Assembly (NCBI RefSeq): GCF_031456495.1
Contig: NZ_JAVDUW010000003.1
Coordinates: 310,001 to 374,000, forward strand
Direction of reading: 5' to 3'
Length of the DNA stretch: 64,000 nt
Source: Pedococcus sp031456495
Lineage (GTDB): Bacteria > Actinomycetota > Actinomycetes > Actinomycetales > Dermatophilaceae
The position numbers and the translations under genes were made by a program. Within the stretch, counting starts at the first letter, position 1, and the number at the start of each line of letters is the position of its first letter. A model generated the notes under the pieces. It saw only the letters and a program-made list of their open reading frames with translations, was not told the DNA's origin and ran no database searches. Below are positions 25,127 through 32,842 of this stretch, in pieces.

Positions 25127-27877
25127 TCAGGGACGGGCCGTTGGTCCCGGCGCAGCGGTCGGCCGCGCCCGGCGCCGTCGCCAGCGCCACACCTCGTCCG
25201 CACCCCACACCAGCACCGGCATCGGGAGCAGCAGGGCGACCTGCCACGGCTCGGGTGCAGCGGTCGAGAAGACGCGCTGCGCGGCCGGCAGGAGCACCAC
25301 CGCGGCCGCGAACGCGAGCTCGAACGCGATGCCCCACCCCAGCAGCGGGTTGGTCAGGAGCCCGGTGCGTCGCAACGACGCACGCTGGGTCCGTGCCGCG
25401 ACGGCGGTCCCGACCTGGCACGCCACGATCGCGAGGAAGGACATGGTGGTCGCCTGCTGCCACGTGTGGTGCAGCGGTCCCGTCGCGACGTCGGCGCCGG
25501 GCCGCCAGCCGCCGGCCCGCAGGGTGACCAGGTTTGCCGTGAGCACCAGTGCCGCGGACAGGCCCCCGAGCAGCCCCCACGCCCGGCCGAGCATCGTCCG
25601 GTCGACCACGTTCTGGCCACGGCGCCGTGGGGGCGCCTCCATGATCCCCGGTTCCGCCGGCTCCCGTCCGAGCGCCAGCGCGGGCAGCGTCTCCGTGCCG
25701 AGGTCGATCGCGAGGATCTGCATCACGGTGAGCGGCAACGGGATCCGCCCACCCGACAGGGCGTACGCGAGGAAGGGCACGACCTCCGGGGTGGCGTGGG
25801 CGAAGATGTACACGATGAACTTGCGGACGTTGTCGTAGACCTGCCGCCCGGACCGGACCGCGGCGACGATGGTGGCGAAGTTGTCGTCGGTGAGCACCAT
25901 GGTGGCGGCCTCGCGGGCGACGTCGGTGCCGGTGCGGCCCATGGCCACCCCGATGTCGGCCCGGCGCAGCGCCGGCGCGTCGTTCACGCCGTCCCCGGTC
26001 ATCGCCACGACGTGCCCGAGCGCACGCAGGGCGTCGGCGATCCGCAGCTTGGCCTCCGGTGAGCTGCGGGCGAAGATCAGCTCCTCGTGCGCCTCGAGCA
26101 GCGCGTCCAGCTCGGCGTCGCCCATCGCGTCGAGGTCTCGCCCGGTCACCACCGGGGTGCCCGCGTCGCCGATGCCGACCTGCTGCGCGATCCCCTTGGC
26201 CGTGAGCCCGTGGTCGCCGGTCACGATGACGAGCCGGATGCCGGCGGAGTGGCAGGCCTGCACGGCCGGCGCGATCTCGGTGCGCGGCGGGTCCACCATC
26301 GCGACGAGGCCGAGGAGCGTGAGGTCGCGCTCGGCACCGGCCCGTTCGAGCCGGTCGGGCTCCGCGGGGGACACGCGGCGGGACGCGACCCCCAGGACCC
26401 GCAGCCCCTCCCGCGCCCACGCGTCGACCAGCGCGAGGACGGCCGTGCGGTGGTCGTCGGTGAGCAGCAGGTCCGTGCCGTCCTGCGCCCCGACGAAGCG
26501 GCACAGCCCGACGAGCGACTCGGGTGCCCCCTTGGTCAGGACGACCCGGTCACGCCCGTCGGCGTGCACGGCCGACATCCGCTTGAGCGCCGGGTCGAAG
26601 TGGAACACCTGGAGCCGGTCGGCGTGGTCCGGGACGGGCAGGCCCGCCAGCGGGGCGGCGCGCAGCAGCGCGACCTCCGTCGGGTCGCCGTGCTCGACCG
26701 CCGGGGCGGACGGGTCCCAGGTGGCGCTGGTGCAGGCTGCCGCCGCGCGGACCAGGCGCCGTGCCCCAGCCAGGGGGGCGGTGGCGGACGGGTCGACCGT
26801 GGTGGTGCCGGACGGGGTCCAGCATCGGACGACGCGCATGCGGTTGAGCGTCAGGGTGCCGGTCTTGTCCGTGCAGATGACACTGGTCGACCCGAGCGTC
26901 TCCACGGCAGAGATCCGCTTGACCAGGGCCCCGCTGCGGGCGAGCAGCCGGACGCCCAGGGCCAGGGCGAGGGTGATCGTCGGGAGCAGCCCCTCGGGCA
27001 CGTTGGCCACGAGCAGCCCGATGGCGAACTGGACCGTGTCCGCCACCGACATCCCGGCCACGAGCGTGCCGACGGGGATGAACGCCAGCCCGGTGCCGAC
27101 GGCCACGAGGGCGATGAGTCTCGCGACCCGGGTGACCTGCTGCTCGAGCGGGCTGGGGTCGGGCTCGGTGCGCTGGGCCAGCGCCGCGATGCGCCCGAGC
27201 TCGGTGTGCATGCCCGTGGCGTACACGACCGCCTCCACCTCACCGCCCACGCACGAGGTGCCGCTGAAGAGCAGGTCGGTGGCCTCGAGCAGCGGGGCGT
27301 CGAGGCGGCCCTCGACGCCCCGGGCGACCGGGAGCGACTCGCCGGTCAGCGTCGACAGGTCGACCTCGACCGAGCCGCTGAGGATCCGTGCGTCGGCGGA
27401 GACCCGCTCGCCCTCGCCGACCGCCACGACGTCGCCGGGGACGAGCAGCCGTGCCTCGAGGGTCACGAGCTCGTCGTCGCGCCGGACGCGCACCTGCTGC
27501 GGGAGGTAGGCCTCGAGCGCCTCGACGGCGCGGACCGCGTGGCGCTCCTGGGCGAAGGCGAAGACGGCGTTGAGCAGCACGACCACGACGATCGCGACCG
27601 CGAGCGGGACGGTGCCGCTGGCGAGGGCCAGCAGCGCGGCGAGCCACAGCAGGGCCGCCAGCGGGTGCGTCAGCTGCCGGAGCAGCTCGCGGACCCACAG
27701 GCGCCGCCCGGACCGCACGAGCACGTTCTCGCCGGTGACGGCCAGCCGCCGGGCGGCCTCACGACCGGCGAGCCCGCGGCGGCTCGTGCGCAGGTCGCGC
27801 AGCAGCCGGTCCGCCGACTCCCGCGGGTCCGGCTCGCCCCGGGCTGCGAGGGTCGCCGCGGACACGGTGCCGGTCAT
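25127..27877 (-). CDS. ctpF: P-type cation ATPase (P2 type, CtpF-like)
   Basis: 916 residues. Cation-ATPase N domain, TLTGESLPV, M4 motif NVPEGLLPTITLALA, DKTGTLT (Asp337), MTGDGVNDAPALRRADIGVAMG, and a C-terminal block of spans with QILAIDLGTETLPALALG. PEGLLPT and this last motif are those of Na+/K+- and Ca2+-type pumps, close to mycobacterial CtpF, a DosR-regulon member. Starts 14 bp behind DUF1876. The last six codons contain box 9. Differs from the ATPase at 18065 in M4 and C-terminus, so the two are not recent duplicates. Confidence 0.93.
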   Translation of the reverse strand: MTGTVSAATLAARGEPDPRESADRLLRDLRTSRRGLAGREAARRLAVTGENVLVRSGRRLWVRELLRQLTHPLAALLWLAALLALASGTVPLAVAIVVVVLLNAVFAFAQERHAVRAVEALEAYLPQQVRVRRDDELVTLEARLLVPGDVVAVGEGERVSADARILSGSVEVDLSTLTGESLPVARGVEGRLDAPLLEATDLLFSGTSCVGGEVEAVVYATGMHTELGRIAALAQRTEPDPSPLEQQVTRVARLIALVAVGTGLAFIPVGTLVAGMSVADTVQFAIGLLVANVPEGLLPTITLALALGVRLLARSGALVKRISAVETLGSTSVICTDKTGTLTLNRMRVVRCWTPSGTTTVDPSATAPLAGARRLVRAAAACTSATWDPSAPAVEHGDPTEVALLRAAPLAGLPVPDHADRLQVFHFDPALKRMSAVHADGRDRVVLTKGAPESLVGLCRFVGAQDGTDLLLTDDHRTAVLALVDAWAREGLRVLGVASRRVSPAEPDRLERAGAERDLTLLGLVAMVDPPRTEIAPAVQACHSAGIRLVIVTGDHGLTAKGIAQQVGIGDAGTPVVTGRDLDAMGDAELDALLEAHEELIFARSSPEAKLRIADALRALGHVVAMTGDGVNDAPALRRADIGVAMGRTGTDVAREAATMVLTDDNFATIVAAVRSGRQVYDNVRKFIVYIFAHATPEVVPFLAYALSGGRIPLPLTVMQILAIDLGTETLPALALGREPAEPGIMEAPPRRRGQNVVDRTMLGRAWGLLGGLSAALVLTANLVTLRAGGWRPGADVATGPLHHTWQQATTMSFLAIVACQVGTAVAARTQRASLRRTGLLTNPLLGWGIAFELAFAAAVVLLPAAQRVFSTAAPEPWQVALLLPMPVLVWGADEVWRWRRRRARPTAAPGPTARP
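25135..25148. promoter_or_regulatory. DosR-like box 9 (inside the 3' end of the P-type ATPase)
   Basis: GGGCCGTTGGTCCC (reverse GGGACCAACGGCCC, identical to box 4), within the last codons of the ATPase gene and 57 bp upstream of the 2TM gene. Confidence 0.65.
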
Positions 27878-27891
27878 CGGGCCCGGACGGT

Positions 27892-28188
27892 TCAGAGCGG
27901 ACGCAGGGTGACGTCGTGCTCGCCGGTGACCTCCTCGATGTCCCCGGCGGCCGTGTCGAGGAGCCGGTCGGCGAGCCGCCGCAGCGCGCGGGCGACGGCC
28001 ACCTCGTCGCCGATCTCCGGGACGTCGCTGTCGTGGGGCCCGCGGGCGCTGTCCCCGGCCGCCTCGATCGGCGTGGGGGAGTCGCCGTGCAGGACGGCAC
28101 GGGCGTGCGTGGCGCCCTCGTGCTCGAACAGGGTGAGCTGGACCTGCCACTGGCGGATGCGCGGCGGGGTCGATGCCGAACCGGTCAT
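27892..28188 (-). CDS. DUF1876 protein (Rv1738-like)
   Basis: 98 residues after AAGGAGAG. WQVQLTLFEHEGATHARAVLHGD, DVPEIGDEVAVARALRRLADRLLDTAAGDIEEV and HDVTLRPL match DUF1876 closely, closer to Rv1738 than the copy at 23527. Probably binds ribosomes under hypoxia by analogy. In line with the nuclease gene upstream and the P-type ATPase downstream; the 59-bp gap to the nuclease holds a 7-bp-arm hairpin (28213-28232) that could attenuate read-through. Confidence 0.9.
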   Translation of the reverse strand: MTGSASTPPRIRQWQVQLTLFEHEGATHARAVLHGDSPTPIEAAGDSARGPHDSDVPEIGDEVAVARALRRLADRLLDTAAGDIEEVTGEHDVTLRPL

Positions 28189-28247
28189 GGGTCTCTCCTT
28201 CGCGGGGCCGGGACCGCCCGGGACCGGGCGGTGCGGGTGGTGGGCCG

Positions 28248-29624
28248 TCACACGACGACCCGCTCGCCGAGGCGCGGGAGCGCGACGGCGCAGTCCAGGT
28301 GCTCGCGGACCCGGTGGGCCAGCGCGTCCCGGGAGGCGGGCTCGCCGTGGACCAGGTAGACGACCTGGGGTGGCCTGGGCAGCCGGTCCAGCCAGGACAC
28401 GAGCTCGTCGGCGTCGGCGTGGACCGAGAAGGTGTCGTCGACCACCACCTCGGCACGCACGCGGACGTACTGCCCGAGCACCTTGAGCTCACGCACCCCC
28501 TCCTGCAGCGAGCGCCCGCGGGTCCCCACCGCCTGGTAGCCGGTGAGCACCACGGTGTTCCTGGCGCGCGGCAGCAGGCTGGCGAGGTGGTGCACGACGC
28601 GGCCCCCGGTGGCCATCCCGGAGGCGGAGACGATGATGCAGGGAGTGCCCGGGGTGTTGAGCCGCCGGGACTCGTCGGCGGTCCTGGCCTCGTGCACGTC
28701 GGTCATCTCCAGCAGCTCGGCGATGGCGTCCGGTCGCATCTCCGGTGCGAGGTCGGGGCGCTGGTAGACCTCGAGGGCCGCGAGGGCCATCGGGCTGTCC
28801 ACGTGGACGGGTACCGCCGGGATGCGGCCCTGCGCACGCAGCCTGGCCAGCGCGAGCAGCACGAGCTCGGTGCGGTCGACGGCGAAGGCCGGGATGAGGA
28901 CGGAGCCCCCGCGCCCGATGGTCCGGCGGATGGCAGCCGCGAGCGGCTCGTGCTGGTCCGAGCCCGCGGAGTGCGGGTGCAGTCGGTCGCCGTACGTCGA
29001 CTCCAGCACGACGACGTCCGCGGCAGGCGGGTCCTCGCGCGGCAGCAGGAGCGGGTGGGTGGGGCGACCCAGGTCGCCGGAGAAGAGCACCGAGCGCCCG
29101 CCGGTCGTGACGTGCACCGAGGCCGACCCCAGCACGTGCCCGGCGCGGTGGAGGGTCACCGTGGCCCCGCCCGCGGTGTGCTGCGCCGTCGCGAACGGCA
29201 CGGGCCGCACGAGGTCGAGGACGCGCTCGACGTCGGAAGCGGTGTACAGGGGCAGCGCGGGGTCGTGCTTGGAGTACCCCGCCGCCTGGGCGTATGCCGC
29301 CTCCTCCTCGAGCAGGTGCGCACTGTCCCGCAGCACGATCGGGAGCAGGCCGGCGGTGCCGGCGCTGGCCCACACCGGACCGTGGAAGCCCTGGCGCACC
29401 AGTGCGGGCAGGTAGCCGCAGTGGTCCAGGTGCGTGTGGGTGAGGACGACGTCGTCCACGGTCTCCGGGTGCCCGATGGTGTGCTCCCAGTTGAGCCGGC
29501 GCCAGGACCGCTCGCCCTGGTAGAGGCCCGCGTCGACCAGCGTCCGCGAGCCCGCGTGCTCCACGACGAACTTGCTGCCGGTCACGGTGCCGGCCGCCCC
29601 GGCGAAGCTGAGGATGACGGACAC
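28248..29624 (-). CDS. Metallo-beta-lactamase/beta-CASP RNA-processing nuclease
   Basis: 458 residues from a GTG with GGAGGGA upstream. Motif 2 is THTHLDHCG (HxHxDH), followed by AGHVLGSASV, FSGDLGR (metal ligands), the beta-CASP region (VLESTYGDR, LIPAFAVDRTELVL, IIVSASGMATGGRV) and the C-terminal RMMBL part (HADADELVSWLDRLP, VYLVHGE). This family (CPSF73/YsgJ type) cleaves RNA. Box 10 lies 105 bp upstream. RNA turnover enzyme within a hypoxia operon. Confidence 0.92.
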   Translation of the reverse strand: MSVILSFAGAAGTVTGSKFVVEHAGSRTLVDAGLYQGERSWRRLNWEHTIGHPETVDDVVLTHTHLDHCGYLPALVRQGFHGPVWASAGTAGLLPIVLRDSAHLLEEEAAYAQAAGYSKHDPALPLYTASDVERVLDLVRPVPFATAQHTAGGATVTLHRAGHVLGSASVHVTTGGRSVLFSGDLGRPTHPLLLPREDPPAADVVVLESTYGDRLHPHSAGSDQHEPLAAAIRRTIGRGGSVLIPAFAVDRTELVLLALARLRAQGRIPAVPVHVDSPMALAALEVYQRPDLAPEMRPDAIAELLEMTDVHEARTADESRRLNTPGTPCIIVSASGMATGGRVVHHLASLLPRARNTVVLTGYQAVGTRGRSLQEGVRELKVLGQYVRVRAEVVVDDTFSVHADADELVSWLDRLPRPPQVVYLVHGEPASRDALAHRVREHLDCAVALPRLGERVVV

Positions 29625-29728
29625 GGTGGCTCCCTCCGGCCGCCGCCGGCTGGTCCCGACGTCTCGTCCTGCGGGGCGGCCCACCGCGGACTGGAACCAT
29701 CGTCGGGGCTCCCGGGCGCCCGACCACA

Positions 29729-29742
29729 GGGACCTTGGACCC
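29729..29742. promoter_or_regulatory. DosR-like box 10
   Basis: GGGACCTTGGACCC in a divergent region: 105 bp from the nuclease start (29624) and 52 bp from the acetyltransferase start (29794). Confidence 0.72.
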
Positions 29743-29793
29743 GGGCCGGCAACCCGCTGCCGACGGGACAGTGGGCGCAGGGGAGGGAGGCTG

Positions 29794-31638
29794 GTGAGGG
29801 CGGTGCCGGGGAGGACGTTGACGCGTGACGGCGCGCCCGTGGTGCTCCGGGTACCGCGCCTGGACGACCTGGACCGCATCCAGCGACTGCTCGACGGGTT
29901 GTCCCCCCGGTCCAGCTACCAGCGGTTCCTCTCCGCGTCCCCCCTGTCGGAGGAGTACACGGCGGTCCTGCTGGACCGGCACCGGACGCTGGACGCCCTC
30001 GTCGCGACCATGGGGGACGCCGTCGTCGCCGTGGGGTCGACCCACCGCCTCGACGCGGACAGCGCGGAGTTCGCGGTGGCCGTCGCCGACCGCGTCCAGG
30101 GCCACGGCGTGGGGACGCTCGTGCTCGAGGGCCTGGTGGACCGGTCGCTCGCGCGCGGGCTGCACACGCTCAGCGGGCAGGTCCTGGGCACCAACGGCCA
30201 GATGCTCGACGTCCTGCGCCACCTGGGCCCCGACGTGCGCGTGGACGCGTCCGAGGGGGTCGCCGACGTCTGGATCGACCTGGACCGCGTGGAGGACCTC
30301 CACCGCGCCATGGGCGCGCGCACCGACATCGCCTGGCACGAGTACCTCGAGCCGCTGTTCCACCCGGAGTCGGTCGTGGTCGTGCACGAGGACGGACCCG
30401 AGCGGTGGGCCGCGGGACCGGGTGCGCTCCGGGTCCACAGCAGCGCTCCCGTGCGCCACCTCACGGTGCCGCTCCGTGGCCCCGGCCGCGAGTTGCCGCC
30501 CCTGCTGGACCTCGCCGTCGTCGGCGACGTCTCGGACCCGGCACGCGTGGTCCGTGACGTCGTCGGCGCCGGGGCCAGGGCGGTTGTGCTCGGGTCCGGA
30601 CGGCCCGCCCAGGAGGTGACCACGACCGTCCTGGAGGCCGCCCGAGTCGCCGCAGCCATCGGCGCCCGTGTCGTGGGGCCGGGGGCGCGCCTCGTCGCGG
30701 GGACGCGGGAACCGGGCGCACTGGGGATCGGGACGGCGGCCGCGCACCTGCGACCCGGGACGGTGGCGGTCGTGGGCGACCGGGGCCGCGGGACCGAGCT
30801 CGTCACGCGGCTGGCCCGGCACCACGTCGGCGTCGCGGCGGCTGTCGACCTCGGTGCCGCGGTCGGCGTGGGCGTGCCGGACGCCGCCGCCTGGCTCGCG
30901 GGCGAACCGGGGGTCGGTGTCGTGCTCGTGTCGTCGGACACGACGAGCGGCCGTGCGCTGGCCCGGGCCCTGGCCCACCAGGCGCCGCACGGGGCGCCCG
31001 TGGTGGCCAGGCTCGGCCAGGGGCCCACGACCGGGGGCGGCTCCCCGTGGTTCGTGCCGGCCGCCGACGTGCACGAGCTGGTGTCGACCGGCCGGCTCTG
31101 CGCCACCGGCACCGGGTCCCAGGCAGCACGGGTGGTGCTGCTGACCAACGACCCGTGGAGCGGGCACGCGGGTGCCAACCGGCGCCTGCCGGCGCTGGGC
31201 CTGTCGCTGCCCGACCTCACGCAGTACGTCGAGCGCCGGGTCAAGGCGCTGGTCCCGGGCACGCGCGTGCGCGGTGCGGTCGTGGCCCTCGACCGCGACG
31301 TCGAGGCGGGACAGCTGGCGGCCGTGCTCGACAGCCTGTGCGAGGAGCCGGGCGTGGACGCGGTCGTCGTGGACGTGGCGCCCACGCCGCGGCTGCGTCG
31401 GCGGGAGCTGGACCGGGTCGTCGGCCTCGTGCACGAGTCGCACCCGGGCGTTGCCCTCCTCCTGGTGGACGGGGGACCGGTCGGTGCGCACGGGCACCCG
31501 CTGCGCAGCGACGTGCCCGGCTTCGCCGACGACGTCACGGCACTGCGGGCCCTGGCGGTCGCCGGTCGTGCCGGGCGCCTCGAGGACTGCGAGGGCCTCC
31601 TGCCCCCGCGGGGAACCGGCGGCCACCGGCGTCAGTGA
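29794..31638 (+). CDS. GNAT plus acyl-CoA-synthetase-like protein (Pat-type acetyltransferase candidate)
   Basis: 614 residues from GTG 29794 (another GTG at 29803). N-terminal GNAT domain (LRVPRLDDLDRIQRLLDGLS, FAVAVADRVQGHGVGTLVLEGL). From about residue 230 a CoA-binding Rossmann domain and succinyl-CoA-ligase-like domain (LDLAVVGDVSDPARVVRDVV, GTVAVVGDRGRGTELV, VVLLTNDPW). It lacks the ATP-grasp domain found in full-length PatZ (about 890 aa). GNAT-first order is seen in actinobacterial Pat enzymes that acetylate acetyl-CoA synthetase. Target unproven. Downstream of divergent box 10. Confidence 0.78.
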   Translation: MRAVPGRTLTRDGAPVVLRVPRLDDLDRIQRLLDGLSPRSSYQRFLSASPLSEEYTAVLLDRHRTLDALVATMGDAVVAVGSTHRLDADSAEFAVAVADRVQGHGVGTLVLEGLVDRSLARGLHTLSGQVLGTNGQMLDVLRHLGPDVRVDASEGVADVWIDLDRVEDLHRAMGARTDIAWHEYLEPLFHPESVVVVHEDGPERWAAGPGALRVHSSAPVRHLTVPLRGPGRELPPLLDLAVVGDVSDPARVVRDVVGAGARAVVLGSGRPAQEVTTTVLEAARVAAAIGARVVGPGARLVAGTREPGALGIGTAAAHLRPGTVAVVGDRGRGTELVTRLARHHVGVAAAVDLGAAVGVGVPDAAAWLAGEPGVGVVLVSSDTTSGRALARALAHQAPHGAPVVARLGQGPTTGGGSPWFVPAADVHELVSTGRLCATGTGSQAARVVLLTNDPWSGHAGANRRLPALGLSLPDLTQYVERRVKALVPGTRVRGAVVALDRDVEAGQLAAVLDSLCEEPGVDAVVVDVAPTPRLRRRELDRVVGLVHESHPGVALLLVDGGPVGAHGHPLRSDVPGFADDVTALRALAVAGRAGRLEDCEGLLPPRGTGGHRRQ

Positions 31639-31748
31639 CCGGGTCCCACGCGCCCCGTCCGTGACGCGCCCTGCCCGTGACGTGCCCCGCACCCGTGACC
31701 CCGTGGGCACGCACCCGTGGCCCCCGGGAGACACGCCACCCACGGACC

Positions 31749-31762
31749 GGGACCAAGGTCCC
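31749..31762. promoter_or_regulatory. DosR-like box 11 (no annotated gene behind it)
   Basis: GGGACCAAGGTCCC, the most symmetric copy. It lies between convergent genes; plus-strand sequence behind it carries TAGCGT, GCAGGAGGG and then a strong hairpin. Confidence 0.72.
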
Positions 31763-31784
31763 GTCCCGCGGCGCCGGACGCGGC

Positions 31785-31907
31785 CTAGCGTCTGCAGGAG
31801 GGCGCTGGGCCGGTGGTGCGGTTGGCACCCAGGGAGCGCTGGTACGCGCCCTGCCCGGAGGGGCTGGGTCGTCCCGGGTGCGTCAGGCGCACCGGGGACG
31901 ACCCAGC
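31785..31907 (+). ncRNA. Candidate small RNA or short peptide transcript
   Basis: In the 306-bp gap between convergent genes, box 11 is followed after 22 bp by a -10-like TAGCGT (31785-31790) and after about 100 bp by a 20-bp-arm hairpin ending at 31907. No convincing gene fills it; a short frame from GTG 31813 exists but runs antisense into dsrE. A DosR-induced small RNA is the simplest reading; M. tuberculosis has one (DrrS). Boundaries are estimates. Confidence 0.35.
31863..31907. terminator. Bidirectional hairpin between convergent units
   Basis: Arms 31863-31882 and 31888-31907 are reverse complements over 20 bases with one mismatch (core GCTGGGTCGTC / GACGACCCAGC), loop of five bases. 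It lies 38 bp past the dsrE stop on the minus strand and 225 bp past the acetyltransferase stop on the plus strand. Confidence 0.85.
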
Positions 31908-31944
31908 GGACCCGGACCGGCTGCGGCCCGCGTGGGGAGCAGGC

Positions 31945-32457
31945 TCAGATGAAGAGCAGCTGGGCGCCGTCGGTCTTCTCGATGAAGTCGGCGGCGCTGA
32001 TGATGCCCTCGACCTCCTCGTAGAGGTCCTCCTCGGTCAGGTGGTTCATGTCGGCCGACAGCCGGCACGCCCACAGGTGGCCGCCCGAGTCGACGATCTG
32101 CTGGAGGAACTCGGGCACCTCGGGGACGTCGACGTCGGCGATCGACTTCCGCAGCCGCGACGTCGCCATGTGAGTGATCCCCGGGAGGCCGCCGAGACCC
32201 TGCGGCATGTGCGTGGCCGTGTTGCCCAGCGGGCTGAACTTGAGCTCGCCCATGGTCTTCTTGTTGATCATGTCGAAGCCCCAGAAGGTGAAGAACAGGT
32301 GCGTCTCCACCCCCTCGCCGAGGGCGGCGTTGGCCAGGATCAGCCCCGGGTACGCCATGTCGAGGTTCCCCTTGGAGCAGATGATGGCGAGCTTGCGGCC
32401 CGCCGTGGCCTCGGTGCCGAAGTCCGGGATGATGGCGGGGGCCGTGTCGGTGGTCAT
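31945..32457 (-). CDS. DsrE/DsrF-like protein
   Basis: 170 residues. KLAIICSKGNLDMAYPGLILANAALGEGVETHLFFTFWGFDMI and the later GHLWACRLSADMNHL are typical of the larger DsrE-like proteins (DsrE/DrsE2 family); Cys in both motifs may carry persulfide. Such proteins move sulfane sulfur to or from TusA/DsrC partners. Third in an adh-sqr-tusE-dsrE run; 48 bp behind the TusE gene with AGAAGGAG before the ATG. Confidence 0.88.
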   Translation of the reverse strand: MTTDTAPAIIPDFGTEATAGRKLAIICSKGNLDMAYPGLILANAALGEGVETHLFFTFWGFDMINKKTMGELKFSPLGNTATHMPQGLGGLPGITHMATSRLRKSIADVDVPEVPEFLQQIVDSGGHLWACRLSADMNHLTEEDLYEEVEGIISAADFIEKTDGAQLLFI

Positions 32458-32505
32458 CGTGCGTTCTCCTTCTCGTGCAACGGTGTCGGGGTGGGCGGCG
32501 GCCGG

Positions 32506-32820
32506 TCAGACGCAGCCGTGCGGCTTGGGCAGGCCCGCGACGTAGGCGAGCTTCTTCGCCGGCTTCTGCGGGAAGAGGGCGAAGAGCTGCTTGACCGGTA
32601 TGCCGCCCACGGTGCTGATGCGCCGCAGCGTCGCCGTCTCGCCCTGGTCGGCGAAGTCCTGGCGCAGGAACCGGATGGCGCGCCAGTGCTCGTCGGTCAG
32701 GTCGATGCCGATCTGGGCGGCCAGGGCCTTCGCGAGGTCCTCGTCCCACTCGGCGTACTCGGTGAGGAAGCCCTCGGGGTCGACCTGGACCGTGTGGCCT
32801 GCGATCGTCGTGACGGGCAT
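32506..32820 (-). CDS. tusE: TusE/DsrC/DsvC family sulfur-relay protein
   Basis: 104 residues. VQVDPEGFLTEYAEWDEDLAKALAAQIGIDLTDEHWRAIRFLRQDF and the end KPHGCV, with the functional penultimate Cys, are diagnostic. The second Cys of true DsrC, about ten residues earlier, is missing (FPQKPAKKLAYVAG), so it is TusE-type rather than sulfite-reductase DsrC. AGAAGGAGAAG precedes ATG. Confidence 0.93.
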   Translation of the reverse strand: MPVTTIAGHTVQVDPEGFLTEYAEWDEDLAKALAAQIGIDLTDEHWRAIRFLRQDFADQGETATLRRISTVGGIPVKQLFALFPQKPAKKLAYVAGLPKPHGCV

Positions 32821-32842
32821 CGCACTTCTCCTTCTCTGGTGG

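Noticed and set aside
28213..28232. GGGACC repeats in the nuclease-DUF1876 gap as another DosR-like box
   Set aside because: GGGACC occurs twice but in direct orientation and without the spaced GGNCCC partner; it is better read as a small hairpin.
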